DNA of 64,000 nt from Gymnorhina tibicen (GCA_013399875.1 VXAZ01004553.1:124001-188000); one strand, 5' to 3'. Counted from the stretch's first letter, positions 26,501-37,800 are shown. Notes: a model not told the origin generated them from the letters alone. A program made the numbers and translations.

Positions 26501-29500
26501 GGGCCAGGCAGAAGTTTGTGTTCAGCCCTCAAAGTCTTCAGCTGGAGCACTAAGAACAGCACGAGTTCTGGGTGCAGCACTGGCTTGGTAAGCGAGGCAA
26601 ACTTCCCATATGGAAAACGCAGCTGTGCCTTGATATATGAAGCTTATAAGGAACTGTGTGTGAACCTCGGAGAAAGTTAATTTAGAAATAATTTTTACGG
26701 CTGTGAAGAATGATTAGATACCACAGGCAAGCCAAATACATTATGAAACACCACTAGTGTTGTGTTCCAGTGCTAAGAAGGTTAAAAAGTTTGCCTTTGT
26801 ACACTGGATTTGAAGATGACGATCACGTTTGCTTGGAAATAAACCCATTTGCATTGTCTTCATTACACATAATCTCGTCATTAAAAAGCACTGGGTAGGA
26901 TGTTAACACTTTGTATAAAATCAGCTGTAATTTAGAGTAGTTACAATTTATTTTATACCTTGACTTTTCACTTAAGCTACAAGCTTTGCCAAATAGTGAA
27001 AAAAAAGTTAAGTCGCTTGTGTGTGCTATATTTTGCTACTTGCCATTTTCAAAATATGAGCTGAAAGAGGGAAAACTTCAGAAAAGAGGCACTAATTTCA
27101 GGTTCTGTGCTCATTAAAACTAGAAGCTACTGCCATAACTTTTTCTTTTTTCAGTGTTTTAAAAATAGTTACAGAGCTGCTTCTGCGAAAGAACTGGAGG
27201 TAAGTTACTCTAAAAAAAGCCAGGGCATGTTAAAGTAAGTCAAACCACAAACTATTAGTCAGATGAAACCAACTATCAGAGGAAACCTGGCAAGCCCAGT
27301 CTTAGTAAGAGCACAAAAAAGAGTCCATTTTGGTAAGATTATAACCAAAGAAAACCCAATTTTTTTAAGTAGTGGTATGTGCTGAATTTCTCATGTGACT
27401 ACTGATGTTTAGCAAATGGACCTGTGCTTGCAAGACTCGGGTAAAGAATATTCTTGATCTTTTAAACTTCTTTGAGAGTCCTTAAACAACCATATTTTGA
27501 GAGGGGAAGGGATTTATTGTCCCATCTCTCTCCCTTCTCCTCCAAGTGACATTTCATAACCAGTTGTCATAACCATTTCATCACTGTGTTAGGCTGAAAA
27601 GCAGATAGAGCCATATATCGTTCCACAGATTCCTCCTAAATGGATGATTTGGGGTTATTTTCAGCTGTTAAAAGTCTATAAAGCAATTTTTTTAATGGAA
27701 GACAAGGTCACTGTTACATTAAGGGTTTATCCACACTCACTGGAAAGGGCTGTGTAACTATCTCTTTGTAATTAACATTTATATTTGACAGATAAATTGA
27801 ATATTCAAACATGTCAACTAACCACAACACTGAAACTCTGTTTCCAGTTCATAATATTCCTAAGTTAAATTAATTAAAAAACACAAACATTTTTGGCTGC
27901 TTACCCCAACGGTTTTGGGTGTTTTAAAAGATTCCAAAATTTTATTAGGTGAACTCTGCCACAGTCTTTTGAACAAGGAACCCAAAGTATTTGTTTGAGT
28001 TTCAAAAGGAAAGAAGTGTGCTCACTTACATGATTTCTCTTGTTTTCTCCGTCTCTTATAGATGTAATAACTGTCTCAGAAAAAACTGTTGATCCAGTTT
28101 TGTTATCTGTAACCTGATACGGGAAAAGAACAAAACATCAAACTACAGTTTTTATTAGTCCTTTGTTACTCTCAGTCCTACATGCTGCAATAATTAACCC
28201 ACTCCCATCCCCTCTTTTATTCCCATTTTGCTGTCACTCTTAATAAATCCTAATCTGAGGGGGAAAAGTAGATGACAAGGCTACCTCCTTTTCTATTTAA
28301 AATGACACTGTAAAGAAGCTAACTGAGCAGGAGATGGTTGGGTTTTATTCCCCATATAATAGCTGTAGCTGTGTCCTACTTTTAGCAGGCACTTTTCTCA
28401 AAATAAATTATTATTTCACACTAACCTTCCGTGATGCGTCCCAAACACTGTGATTAGCCGAGCACAGAAGGTACAATAAAACCCCAAAGTCATTATCATG
28501 GGGTAAGTTTACACTCCAAATTACTTTGTGAATAAACATGTAAAACTGGGAGGGGGGAGGGGTTTGAAGAAAAGGTGTGTAAGAACGGACAGCTCACCAC
28601 ATATAAGTTTCCTCATACCTTATCAATTTCTTGATGAGTCTGAACAGTTCTGTTGCCCACTCTGGTTTCCGTGTTGGACTCGTTATGGTAGTTGGGAGGT
28701 AAGTTTTCAAAGCTGACTTGTGACAGCTTTTTTGCCCCTTCCTCTTCAGCTTCCATCTGCCAAATTAAAAAAAAAACCAAACCAAACAACTGAAAATTAG
28801 CCAAAATGTCACAAAAGAGACCAAGCCATGCCTCTCGTGCAGGCCCCAGTGACGGACCCTGGCTGCTCCAGACACTGCCTGCAGCAGCTCTTACAACGGG
28901 CCAGAAAAGCAGGGCTGAGCGAAACCCTTGAGCTCTGGGCTGTTTAAGCCCAAGTCAGTCCCCGTGAGGGAAAAAGGAGTGCAGGGTAATGGCAATTTGG
29001 TATCTGCACAGGCTGATGTCAGCCAAGAGCCCAGCTTTCTGTTCTTCACAGAAAACCACTGAAGACTTCCGACGGACGTGCCTATCTGACAGAGAAGAGA
29101 AAATATTCTGGCAAGAGAGAGAAACATACACAAAGCCCCTTGAAGTCAAGAGAAGCAGCCCTATAGATGAGGGTGCACACATCCAGAATTTCATTCTCTA
29201 TTTCGGTTCCTACTGTCTTTGTGGGATGAAAAGCGGCGTGAATCTTGTAAACACGCAAGAATAAATCGTGTCCTTTTGTTATTTGCAACCACCGTAACAG
29301 AGCTAGGAGGCCACAAGTTCAACCAGGATGAACAACAGGATTTTTCCCAAGACAAAATGTCTCTTTTTGGTGTGTCTGTTTATTTTAAATAACAGCTGCA
29401 AATCTCTCTAAGTGCAAACCGTTTATCTCCTAAGTCTGCTCAAACAATTCGCACTTTGTGCTGTACACAGACCATTCCTCAATCCAGAACTGACTACAGA

Positions 29501-30554
29501 AAGAGGAAAACAGGCAGAAATTTTGATTACACCCTTAAGCATCTTAGCAGCATTGTAAAGAATGGTTTGTCTCAGTCTGTTTGCAGTCTAAATGAAGTGG
29601 ATGACAGAGGCAGATTTCAGCAACCGTCCAGATGACAGTAGAAGTTCAGAAATTATCTAATTATAGTAAACCAAGGCCTGTTTCTCCAGCAGGTTGTCAG
29701 TTAAAGGTTTTTGTAGACTATGTCTTTTCCAATGAGAGGAAAAGAGAACTTGAAAGGAAGATCCTTTACAGGAAGGGGAATAAAAAGCACACAAGAAAGG
29801 GGATCACAGGGACAAGGTGTTTTGACAGCCATATAAGACAATGGCTTGGGGTCTGGTCTCAGTTCCTGGCTTTGAAACGGGTCCTGTGTGATTGTGGGCC
29901 AGCAATTTGAGACCAAGACACGCAACCACATCATAAGCAAGCTGCTCCTCCACACATTTTCAGTACACTTACAGCTCTGAATCCTGGTTTGGGATACCCT
30001 CGTGTGCCTTAGCTCCTGCTGCACAGAGACAATCGAGTAACTCTTCCCTTCACGGCTCCCCTCGCCACGTTTTGTTCCTGTCTCACGCCGGGATCCAGCC
30101 GCACCATCCGCCCGCACCTTCGCCCGCTGGCCCGGGCCACGCCGGGATGCGCACACTCGGCGAGCCCCGAGGGGCCGGCGGACACCGAGCCGGGGAATCC
30201 TCGCCGCCCAGCCCGGGATTCCTCGCCGCCCAGCCCGGAGCGCAGGTCCGGCCGCGGCCGCTCCCGGCGGGGGCCGCCCCGGCTCCTCTGTGGCCGGCGG
30301 GGATGCGGAACGCGGCCGGGATGCTGCCCGCAGGTGCGGCCCGGCGCGGAATACGGGAGGAGGGAGCCCCCCGCCGCCCCCTCACCTCCTGCACGGCGTT
30401 GCGCAGCTTGTGCTGCGTGTCCTCCATCAGCGCCTCCACCTCCCGCAGCATCTCGCCCAGGCTGGCCGCCCGCCGCCGCCCGCCGCCCGCCGCGGGCAGG
30501 CACAGCGCGGCCGCCAGAGCGGCCCCGAGNTCGGCCCCCGCCGGAGCCCCCGCC
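8351..30554 (-). CDS. DKK3: DKK3, Dickkopf-related protein 3 (seven coding exons; start codon lost at an assembly gap)
   Basis: On the minus strand, exons 30554-30386, 28756-28619, 28113-28030, 13598-13506, 12140-11996, 9905-9749 and 8594-8351 join in frame with GT-AG introns. The visible protein is 334 residues from the first codon after the N (human is 350). Residues 1-17 are a hydrophobic Ala/Leu signal peptide. Residues 25-48 ([19 protein letters not shown]) are the DKK3-specific N-terminal helix. Cysteine-rich domain 1 has ten Cys (124-172), domain 2 (colipase-like) ten Cys (185-261). The tail is acidic, with the helix [15 protein letters not shown], and ends GDEI. N-glycosylation sequons are at 73, 83, 98, 181 and 266. 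DKK3 is a secreted divergent Dickkopf, reported as a tumour suppressor and Wnt/TGF-beta modulator; unlike DKK1 it binds LRP5/6 weakly or not at all. Any 5' noncoding exon is not identified. Confidence 0.96.
8595..9748 (-). other. DKK3: DKK3 intron 6
   Basis: 1154 bp, no recognisable element. Confidence 0.85.
9749..9905 (-). CDS. DKK3: DKK3 coding exon 6 (Cys-rich domain 2)
   Basis: The acceptor is CCTGCAG and the donor ACAG|GTAAGG. It encodes [20 protein letters not shown] through [12 protein letters not shown], closely matching the human colipase-like domain, and ends two bases into a Ser codon. Confidence 0.95.
9906..11995 (-). other. DKK3: DKK3 intron 5
   Basis: 2090 bp. It has an AT-rich patch near 10995-11035 and no identifiable repeat or gene. 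Confidence 0.85.
11996..12140 (-). CDS. DKK3: DKK3 coding exon 5 (end of domain 1, start of domain 2)
   Basis: The acceptor is TGTGGCAG and the donor AAAG|GTACGC. It encodes [19 protein letters not shown], the linker with sequon NGT, then [17 protein letters not shown], and ends with one base of a split Glu codon. Confidence 0.95.
12141..13505 (-). other. DKK3: DKK3 intron 4
   Basis: 1365 bp. A CR1 fragment in the same orientation as DKK3 fills 12352-12625. Confidence 0.85.
12352..12625 (-). mobile_element. CR1 LINE 3' fragment
   Basis: Read on the minus strand it carries familiar CR1 3' landmarks: GGAGAGGGAC, TAGTGACAGGACAAGGGGC, TTTAAACTGAGAGCAGGTT, TTAGATATTGGGAGGCAATT, CCCAGAGAAG and CCAGGTTGGATGGAG. 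It is 5' truncated and diverged, and lies ~210 bp upstream of coding exon 5. The terminal ATTCTATG repeat is not preserved. Confidence 0.85.
13506..13598 (-). CDS. DKK3: DKK3 coding exon 4 (start of Cys-rich domain 1)
   Basis: The acceptor is CCTTCAG and the donor ACA|GTAAGT. It encodes 31 residues, [16 protein letters not shown] through CKPQHT, carrying the first five cysteines of domain 1. It lies beyond a 14.4-kb intron. Confidence 0.95.
13889..14070. repeat. Duplicated ~90-bp sequence around a single N (assembly join)
   Basis: 13889-13979 and 13981-14070 are the same sequence apart from one C/T difference and one base in a T15-16 run, with N at 13980 between. Both end TTTCCTCCAGGC. This looks like two overlapping contig ends abutted with one N, not a biological duplication. 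Confidence 0.9.
18780..18824. repeat. TA/TG-rich microsatellite
   Basis: An imperfect alternating run of TATATG, TACATA and TATATT units in the large DKK3 intron. Confidence 0.85.
20664..20730. repeat. CTTT microsatellite (polypyrimidine)
   Basis: A ~65-base strand-biased tract of CTTT and CTCTTT units, likely polymorphic. Confidence 0.9.
26380..26470. promoter_or_regulatory. CpG-rich patch inside DKK3 intron 3
   Basis: About 90 bases are dense in C, G and CpG (for example GACGCCGGCGG and ACCGCGCCGCGGGACCG), in otherwise AT-rich intron. On the + strand a frame of 85 codons crosses it (26334-26591) and runs straight into TTG|GTAAGC, a good splice donor at 26588. It could be a small alternative or antisense promoter. 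This is inferred from composition only. Confidence 0.35.
28030..28113 (-). CDS. DKK3: DKK3 coding exon 3
   Basis: The acceptor is CGTATCAG and the donor CAT|GTAAGT. It encodes 28 residues, [18 protein letters not shown] through NKRNH, matching the human linker before the first Cys domain. Confidence 0.95.
28114..28618 (-). other. DKK3: DKK3 intron 2
   Basis: 505 bp with a G-rich + strand run (28547-28562). No other element is seen. Confidence 0.85.
28619..28756 (-). CDS. DKK3: DKK3 coding exon 2
   Basis: The acceptor is TTTGGCAG and the donor AAG|GTATGA. The exon encodes 46 residues, [13 protein letters not shown] through THQEIDK, with sequons NES and NRT. It opens with a Met codon that human DKK3 also has at this point. 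That Met has been reported as the start of an intracellular isoform (DKK3b). Confidence 0.95.
28757..30385 (-). other. DKK3: DKK3 intron 1 (between coding exons 1 and 2)
   Basis: 1629 bp. The part next to exon 1 is in the CpG island. A promoter for the short intracellular isoform has been reported in the matching human intron, but no TATA or clear core motif is seen here. Confidence 0.85.
30386..30554 (-). CDS. DKK3: DKK3 first coding exon (signal peptide and N-terminal helix; contains N)
   Basis: The minus strand shows a pyrimidine-rich tract ending CTCCCAG before 30554, so an upstream noncoding exon is likely, as in human. After the N at 30530 the frame reads [16 protein letters not shown] and ends LRNAVQE before a GAG|GTGAGG donor. 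Bases before the N read GGGGCCGA, a reasonable translation-start context, but no in-frame ATG exists with a single unknown base. The N probably stands for a gap of unknown size that removed the ATG. The 5' limit within the exon is therefore uncertain. Confidence 0.85.
30530..30530. other. Assembly gap (single N) at DKK3 start codon
   Basis: An isolated N in a GC-rich stretch, in the position where the initiator ATG should fall. The other N in this window (13980) marks a contig join, so this one probably does too. Confidence 0.75.
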
Positions 30555-31655
30555 CTGGGAGCGGGGAGAACGGGAAGGGAAGGATGCTGAGAGAGGCGGG
30601 GAGATGCCGAGGGAAAGGAGCAGTGCGGGTTTCCCGTGCAGACGCGAGACCTTCGCTCTCTCGGTGTTCTGAACAGGTTTGATGGGAAGAGGACGGTGGG
30701 AGCTGCGCGGCACCTTCAGTATGAGCTTGGCTTCCCAGCGAAAGTTCTCAAAAGATGCTTTCAGGTCAGAGGGGTGAAACGTCGTGCACCCCACTGTGCC
30801 TGATTGATTCCCCTCAAGCTTTTTCTAAAAAATATTCAGGTAACATCATAATTTTGTATCTATGTGTCTCCCCCAGTTTCCACATCGTTTTTCCTCCTTG
30901 TGCTGCACCCCAAGAATTTCACGGACATTTTTTGCTGCAGTCAGGTCACAGCTCCAGGACAGCACTGTTGTGCCAGGATAGAACTGTCCTATAAGTCTCA
31001 TTTTATTTTGGAGCCTGGGTGAGAGGTAATGGTGAGTAAACTATTAAAGTCCTGAAAAATTCCTGCAAGTGCAATATTACAATAATCAGCAGGATAAACC
31101 CAGTGCTCCTGGCAGGCTAAGGCAGCTTCGGGCAGCTCTGAATGCCAGCAGAAATGAAGGAGAAGGCAGCAGAGCTGGGAATGCCCGTTTCCCCATAGGG
31201 AATCCCATCCCTCAGTCTCCCAGCCACCACACATCATACTTCTGTTCAGTGCCACAGAAGGTTTCATTCTGGACACACCATGCATCTCAGTTTATTGGTA
31301 AAACAGTTCGATTTTTCTTTTTTTAGATCCAAACTGCTCGGACTACACAATGTAAGGAATAAAGAATGTTAGCAGTTATCAGGAATCAGTGAAGAGTTTA
31401 GCTGTGTTCCCCCACACTGCAGGAAGTATGGCATATGAAACAACCCTGTACTGGCAGAGAAATGTTTAGACAAGATACTCCTCTTTTCCACCTCTGCCTT
31501 TATGGCTAGGTTTCCAGTTCATCCACTGCCTCAAATCAGCTTAATAATATTGACAATGTACAGGTGACACTTAGGTAACATCTAGAATTTTAACTTAGCT
31601 TTGAGCAGCAACTGAATGTTAGATCAGGTACAATGAAGACATTAAAAAAAATGCC

Positions 31656-31747
31656 TGAGGCCCAAATTCCCAAAGGTCATCAGACTCCAAGGAAATGGAT
31701 TAGAAGCTAGATACTTCTTTGTAGTATCTTTGTGAATTTGGGCCTCA
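31656..31747. mobile_element. 92-bp palindromic MITE-like relic
   Basis: TGAGGCCCAAATTC (31656-31669) is the exact reverse complement of 31734-31747. After one mismatch the pairing continues for five more bases (CAAAG/CTTTG). The interior has a decayed complementary look. The design resembles short palindromic DNA-transposon relics common in amniotes. No target duplication is clear. Confidence 0.6.
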
Positions 31748-32869
31748 AACCAGTTCTCCAAACAATCTAAACAGTGTAATTAAGTGTTAATTGCCTAAAT
31801 AGTTTAGAAGAGGTAGGTCTAAAGAGCTATGGCCTCCCTCCCTTGCGGTGAGACAAGGGCCAGAGGCCCAAACCATGCCTTGGCAAGACCATCCCATACA
31901 GCCTTCAGTAAATGTGGTTTAAGAAAACCAACTCTGACAGTGACAGCGCTGACAGATGTGAAGTCGTGCACTGTTTTTGCTGTGACTGCTTTAATGGGTT
32001 TGAACTCAGTTTTTCCAACTCCTTCAAATGAGATTTCTTCAGACAGGAACTCAGTTGAGTGGTGAGGATGCATTTGTGTCCCAGAGTGCGAGAGCTGCCC
32101 CTGAACTCAGTGCAGAGCACCTCTTCTGGCTTTCCTCTGTCACCTCGGTTTGCTTCACAATAACTCCCTTGTGCACACGAGGCTTTAGACCGACTAGGAT
32201 TATGGCCAGGTGAGACAAACAAGGTCTTAAAGCTGAACTTAAAGTGCCTGCTTAGATTTGCACTTTACCCTGGAGCTGCTGAAGTCCCCTGCAGCCAGAA
32301 CTGGGCCTGCAAGGACAGCTGTGGCGTGGGGGTGACATGCCTTGTTTAGAGCTCGGTGCTTTTCCCCTCAGTATCACCTCGGTATCTGCTGGGTACAGGG
32401 ATGTTGCCAACTGAGAGGGAAAAATTGTCATAGATGGTACTGTACCTAAAAGTTGGGATTTGTAAGGATCAGCCTTTACCTTCTTTCTTGGCTTAGTCCA
32501 GAGTGCCTCTGCAAAACCATCCATCTACAATTTCACGATGCACATTTATGTGGTGCACATTTATGCTAATGTTGTTGCACTGCTATAAGCCCCGAAGTCT
32601 CTGCTCCCATTCAACTACCCAGGCACTTTAAAATTTACATTAAAATTATAGTAAAGCATGCAGCTAACAGGAGAGTTGCTACAGGTTTGTTTTTCTTTCA
32701 GCAGAATTTGAATGCTCAGGTAGAAAGTTGCACCTCTCTAGCTGCATGTACAGTAGTACAGAAAATAGCTACACTTGTATATTATACTGAGATACAACCT
32801 GGATCAGGGCCTTAGGTAATTTAATTGCTTATTTAATTACTTACACTGAAAATATATTATAATTATAGA

Positions 32870-32930
32870 TAATAATCTCCCACTGAGATTAGTGGGAAAA
32901 TTCCCATAAATTCCAGAGGGACTTACACTC
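32870..32930. repeat. Possible ancient amniote interspersed repeat relic
   Basis: Sequence such as CTCCCACTGAGATTAGTGGG, then AAATTCCCATAAATTCCAGA, recalls the old amniote repeats whose copies read 'cccattgacttcaatggga'. Heavily diverged, judged by eye. Confidence 0.3.
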
Positions 32931-34750
32931 CATCTTTAAACAGAATAACTGAGGATCAGAAGGAGTTTGTAGTGTTGATCACCTCTTCTGGTCATTTGTT
33001 CTACTGTTTTTATCTTGTATGATTAAAGCAACAGAGACAATCTCTCCAATTAAAAAAAAATCATCTGTATTTAATATAAAGGAACCCTTGTAATCAGGTG
33101 GTCTCTGCTGGTTTTTTTATAGTAGGAAGAAAGTCATGTCTGTTCAAAACACTGGTTCTGTTTAAAAGCAAACTATGAATAGTGTGTTCTTATGCTGGAC
33201 TGCAGCAAAGAGTCTTGTCCAAAATGATGTTAGGTAAAGGATGTCAGAGAATATATTTTGGACTATAACAAATTTTTGTAGCTAAGGTGCAGCCCAGTAA
33301 CTAACACAGCAAAAAAGCATCTCATATACAGCACAAAGAAGAGACATCACACAAAACCACACATGATCTTTTTGCCAAGGTATAATTTATTGTTTGGCCT
33401 CAATTTAGTAATTTAGAAAGGACATAATGAGCCAGAATAATCTTAGAATATATACACACAGAGTTAGAAAAAGCACGTTTCAGAGCTATGACATAAAAGG
33501 AATTTATCAGACTTAGATCAGTGTCAATACAAGCCCCTTAAGGTGGATTTGAGGCAAAACCAGCCCCCCGTCATGGGGAATGCACTCTTGTCAAAGGCAT
33601 CATCTGAATCAGTGACTCTGGAGAATAGAAATCACCTTCTGGTTGGATGAGCCTGGAGACAAAAGACCATGTTCCTGAAAGCAGCAGGGTAGGGAGCTGT
33701 GCAACTTTGATTTATTTCTTTCCCACACATTGTTTACTCATTTAGACGCAGTGTATTATATTCTGTTTTCCGTGTCTCAAACATCTGGTTTTTTGTATGT
33801 CCATTTACCTGTTTAATTAATAGTTCTCTTCCCTCTCCAGCAATTGTACTGTGGACAGTCAGTCAGTTGGTCAGCTGCAGAAAAAGAGACTTGCCAGATG
33901 TAATAAGAATGCTTTTCTACTCACGTGAGGTTTTACAGTACAGAAAGTTGTAAATGTTGGGACAATAACTTAAAGCTGCTGGATTACTCTAAAATTTTCT
34001 GGTAGTTAGATTATTATGTGTCAGGGAGCCATTAAACATTGACCTACCAGCACACAGTATGCCTTTGACAGTCTCCTCAAACACAGCCCTCATGTGGCAG
34101 CTGTACTTTACTCAGGAAAAATAGAATCATGCAAATACAAATATTGTTCACTTTTAATGGCCCGTTATTTAGCCAGATAGCAGCTATACATCTGAAATAT
34201 GAACACACTTTGAGCTCATTTTTATTGCTTTGTAGACTGCATTTTCTCTATAAGGTACTCCAGGTTTTAACTGGTGAAGACCTGACTAATGCACAGTGCT
34301 TTTTTTTTAGTGTGCCTTGCATTGTGTCAGTTCCTCACGACCAGAGCAGATGGAGCAGTGAGTCACCCACCTGACCTTATCAGAGCTGTGACAACAAGAA
34401 ACCAGATGAAACCTCTAAACTGGATCTGCTTTCCAGACCACAGAAACACAGCATATTGAATTTGCTCTGACCTACACAGACTGCAAAGCCTGGTAAGGAC
34501 TCTTCTGCTGTCACAAGAGCAAATCGTGTCCACGGGCAAACAGCTGTGCTCTAGTACCTGTCCCAGACACTTCAAATGCCTCTCCAAGACGTTGCCTCCA
34601 TTTAAAAATAATGTTGTGTGGCAATAAGGCTCTAAAAGTTATAAGAAAGTATTTATTTATTTATATCTGTAATGCGTAAGTCCGTGGCAGTGGATGGGAA
34701 TCTTTTTGCTTCTCAGATATATTGCCCACGTGCATTCAGATGTGTTGGTG

Positions 34751-34856
34751 TGGCACTCAGGGACGTGATTTAGTGGTGGGTTTGGCAGTGTCAGGTCAAC
34801 AGTTGGACTTGACGACCTTAAAGATCCTTTCCCTCACAAATGATTCTGTGATCCCA
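34751..34856 (+). mobile_element. CR1 LINE 3' tail fragment
   Basis: TGGCACTCAGGGACGTGATT, TAGTGGTGGGTTTGGCAG, GGACTTGACGACCTTAAAG and the terminal ATGATTCTGTGATCCCA match the CR1 3' end. It is 5' truncated to about 105 bases, as usual for CR1. Confidence 0.9.
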
Positions 34857-37800
34857 TAAAATCAGTTTACACTTTAAAACTCCTGCGTGCCACTTTTTTC
34901 TAACTTCCCGGGGAGCACAATATTGTCTGATAAATGGAAATGTTAATTCTTTTTACAGAAGTGTGCACATGTTTTTACTGGAGAGGGGGAGAGTGTCAAC
35001 TGACAATCCACAGCTACAAACACCCTCATGAGGACTGTGGCAGTATTTCATGCTTTTAAGACTTTATGGTTAAGAAAACTGGCAGTGAAATCCAGAAGCT
35101 GTACCTCCTGATGTTTAGCAATATCATAAACATTTATGAAGTTAGGAGGAACACAAAACTGTATATTAAAATATCATCCAAAACATAAGTTATAATTCAT
35201 TAAGACCTAACAAAATAGATCTTTCTAATTAATACATTGTGAGTGTTATTATTCAAATTTTCTGGTTTATTACATAGTCAAAACTTAGTTTAATATCATT
35301 GTCATTTCAAAACAAAGAAAAATGCAAACAATGTGATAAAACCTTGTAAAAAAGTCAGTCATTCATATACTCTGATTTCCCATTTGCTATTCTAAATGCT
35401 CTGATCATACTTCACCTGTGTGTATCTAACATCCCATTATTAATTTCACAGAAGTCGGAACAGAATCTAAGCCAAAATTAGGCATTGTACTTGCACAGAT
35501 ATTAGCAGATTTATCATTATTTATACCCACGTAAGAGGAACAGCTCCAACATTTCCAGTTTAAAATTGCCTGCCATTCTGAATTATGGTATTTTGTACAT
35601 CTTTCCATTAAGGAATTGAAGCTGGCTTGAATCAGTATTCCTTCAAGGATGGGTATTACTGCCTTTACTTTTTTACAGTTTCAAGCCACACAGTTTTTAG
35701 TGGTTGTTATGGTGAATAAGTTTGTGTCTTAAGTGGAAGAGAACAGAAATCCCACGATAAAGGTTAGCCATTCACAGCTGGCTGCTTCCCCGAGGCTACA
35801 AAAACACACGAATCCTTCATTTGGAAAGATCTGACTTTTAAAATCCATAAATCAAAGATGCTCTAATCCCTTTGCTCAAGCCAGGGCTAGCTGGTGGTCT
35901 CAGCTGACTGTATCTTCAGGGCTGCAAGAGCCAGTACAAAGTCATCGCCACGCTGATATTTAACTTGCACATGGTCTTTGTTAAAGTACATAAAGAAAGT
36001 GAATGATTCAGAACAAAGAAATGCATTTCATTAAGGAAATACAGGTGCCCCCTCCATCTTGACTTTCTTGAGTTTGTGAATGGTTATACAATCCATTTTT
36101 TTCATTAGTATGGTTTTTTACTTTAGCACTTCACTGTGTATTTGGCTGCCATTTTACAGCTTTTTTTTCCACTATTTTCCTGGCAAGATGCTTACATAAA
36201 TTCCTGTTGAAATATGGAGGGCAAAGTTCATAATCCGTATGGAATACCATCTGCAAAAAACCCCCTGAAGCACATCCCTCTGTAAGTTCACATTATCTGC
36301 AAACTATTGGAACTATCATTCTTCTTTAGCTTTAACACAAGTTTATTATGCACAAAATTTTTTTTTAATTTTTCTTTTAAATTCAGGATATTTTAAAATT
36401 GAAAGTGATGGACTGTGGTAGCCTTTGTACTTTCTGAAACTAAACTTATAATCTTTATATAAAAACCCCCCATAAATCTACTAAAATAACAAAACTGACA
36501 CTGAGTCATCTACAGGGAAAGGTTTTCATAAGTATTCTGATTTTTTAAAAAATCAAATCTTCTGCATAGTTCAATACAAGGGAGGATACCCCTTTTGATG
36601 GAGGCCTGAGTCCTGTGTTTAAGAATCAGAAAGGATCTGGGGCAGAGGCAATGAATGAAACGATGAAAATTACAGCAAGTGCTTGCTTTGCTTTGCAAGT
36701 TATTTTGAAATACTTGAATGCGAGTGGGCCAAAGTGCTACTGTGCAGCGAATTTTCATGGTCACATTAAAGGAACAGGGGCTGCCAACCCCATGCAAACT
36801 AAAATCTTGGTGACACCGACTTCACACACGGCACAAGGGAGAGATAAAATGTGCCGGATAAAATGTGCTAGAGGAGTGGCAGGTGGGTAGCAGTGGCGAC
36901 AAGAGCTGCTGTATTGCCGCAAGAACCATGACAACAAACAAGTGATACCGTGAAAGCAACCCAGCCAAGCCTCCCGGAACACGGAGGTTGTCCTCCACCC
37001 TAAAGTGCTGTTAAAACTGATCATCAGAAGCTACAAATAAGCACAACAGGAGAGGCTTTAGCAGCAGCAGATGGTGCAGCTCTGCAGCTGGAAGGAGTGA
37101 CAGTAGTGACACAGAAGGGGCTCGGGCGGGGAAGGAGGGATTTGCCATAAATGTTATCAGAACGTGTGCGGCTGCACGGCAACAGCTGAAGAGGATCACA
37201 GGCTGCTACACAGCATCACTGACAAGCATTCAGCCACAAAGATTGGGCTGGCCAGGAAGCTGCAAGGCCTGAAGATGCATTCCTGATGCTGATCTTACAC
37301 TTGTGCAAACGCAGGAAAAGGAAGGGTAGTTGGAAGAAGTTTGCATCATAACACCAGGTTTGTTGTGTAGAAACAGGCTGTCAGAAAGAATAAAAGAAAG
37401 TCTGATGACGTGACTAAGCTTTAAACAAAGGAAAAACACTAGAATCACAATGCCTGCTGAAAAGCAGAATGTTTATTAGCTGAAGGGAATAACTGGGAGG
37501 AAAAGTACAAGTTGTGGAGAGAAAGCAATTAATCAGAGGAGGAAATGCATCAAGAAGTTCTCAAAAGCATTAACAATGGCCACTTTATTATGGGCTTATT
37601 CCAGAGAGGAAGAAACACCCACGATTTGCCCAAAATGAAAATAGGGGTAAAAGAAATCACAATCTGTTCAAAGGACAGAGAATCTGGGGGAACTGAGGGA
37701 ACATGATGCGTCTGACACAGCCAGGCAATCAGTGACTGATTCAAACACAGTCATACTTCAAAATAAACTAATGAATCAACATGGTTGTCAGCCTGCAGCA

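Larger units (their letters stand above)
13599..28029 (-). other. DKK3: DKK3 intron 3 (14.4 kb)
   Basis: The longest intron. It contains an assembly join (13980) flanked by duplicated sequence, a TA-rich microsatellite (18780-18824), a CTTT repeat (20664-20730), several A-runs and a CpG-rich patch (26380-26470). Many short reading frames occur but none has a recognisable product. Confidence 0.85.
30060..30660. promoter_or_regulatory. DKK3: CpG island at DKK3 5' end
   Basis: Dense CpG and very high G+C cover the first coding exon and the start of intron 1, in strong contrast to the AT-rich flanks. This is typical of a vertebrate CpG-island promoter, and the DKK3 promoter island is known to be methylated in human tumours. 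No TATA box is evident. Long open frames in it on either strand reflect GC content, not genes. Confidence 0.8.

Noticed and set aside
30009..30794. 261-codon minus-strand frame and several long + strand frames across the CpG island
   Set aside because: They follow from very high G+C (few stops) and run through introns and the N. Only the DKK3 frame shows homology and splice sites.
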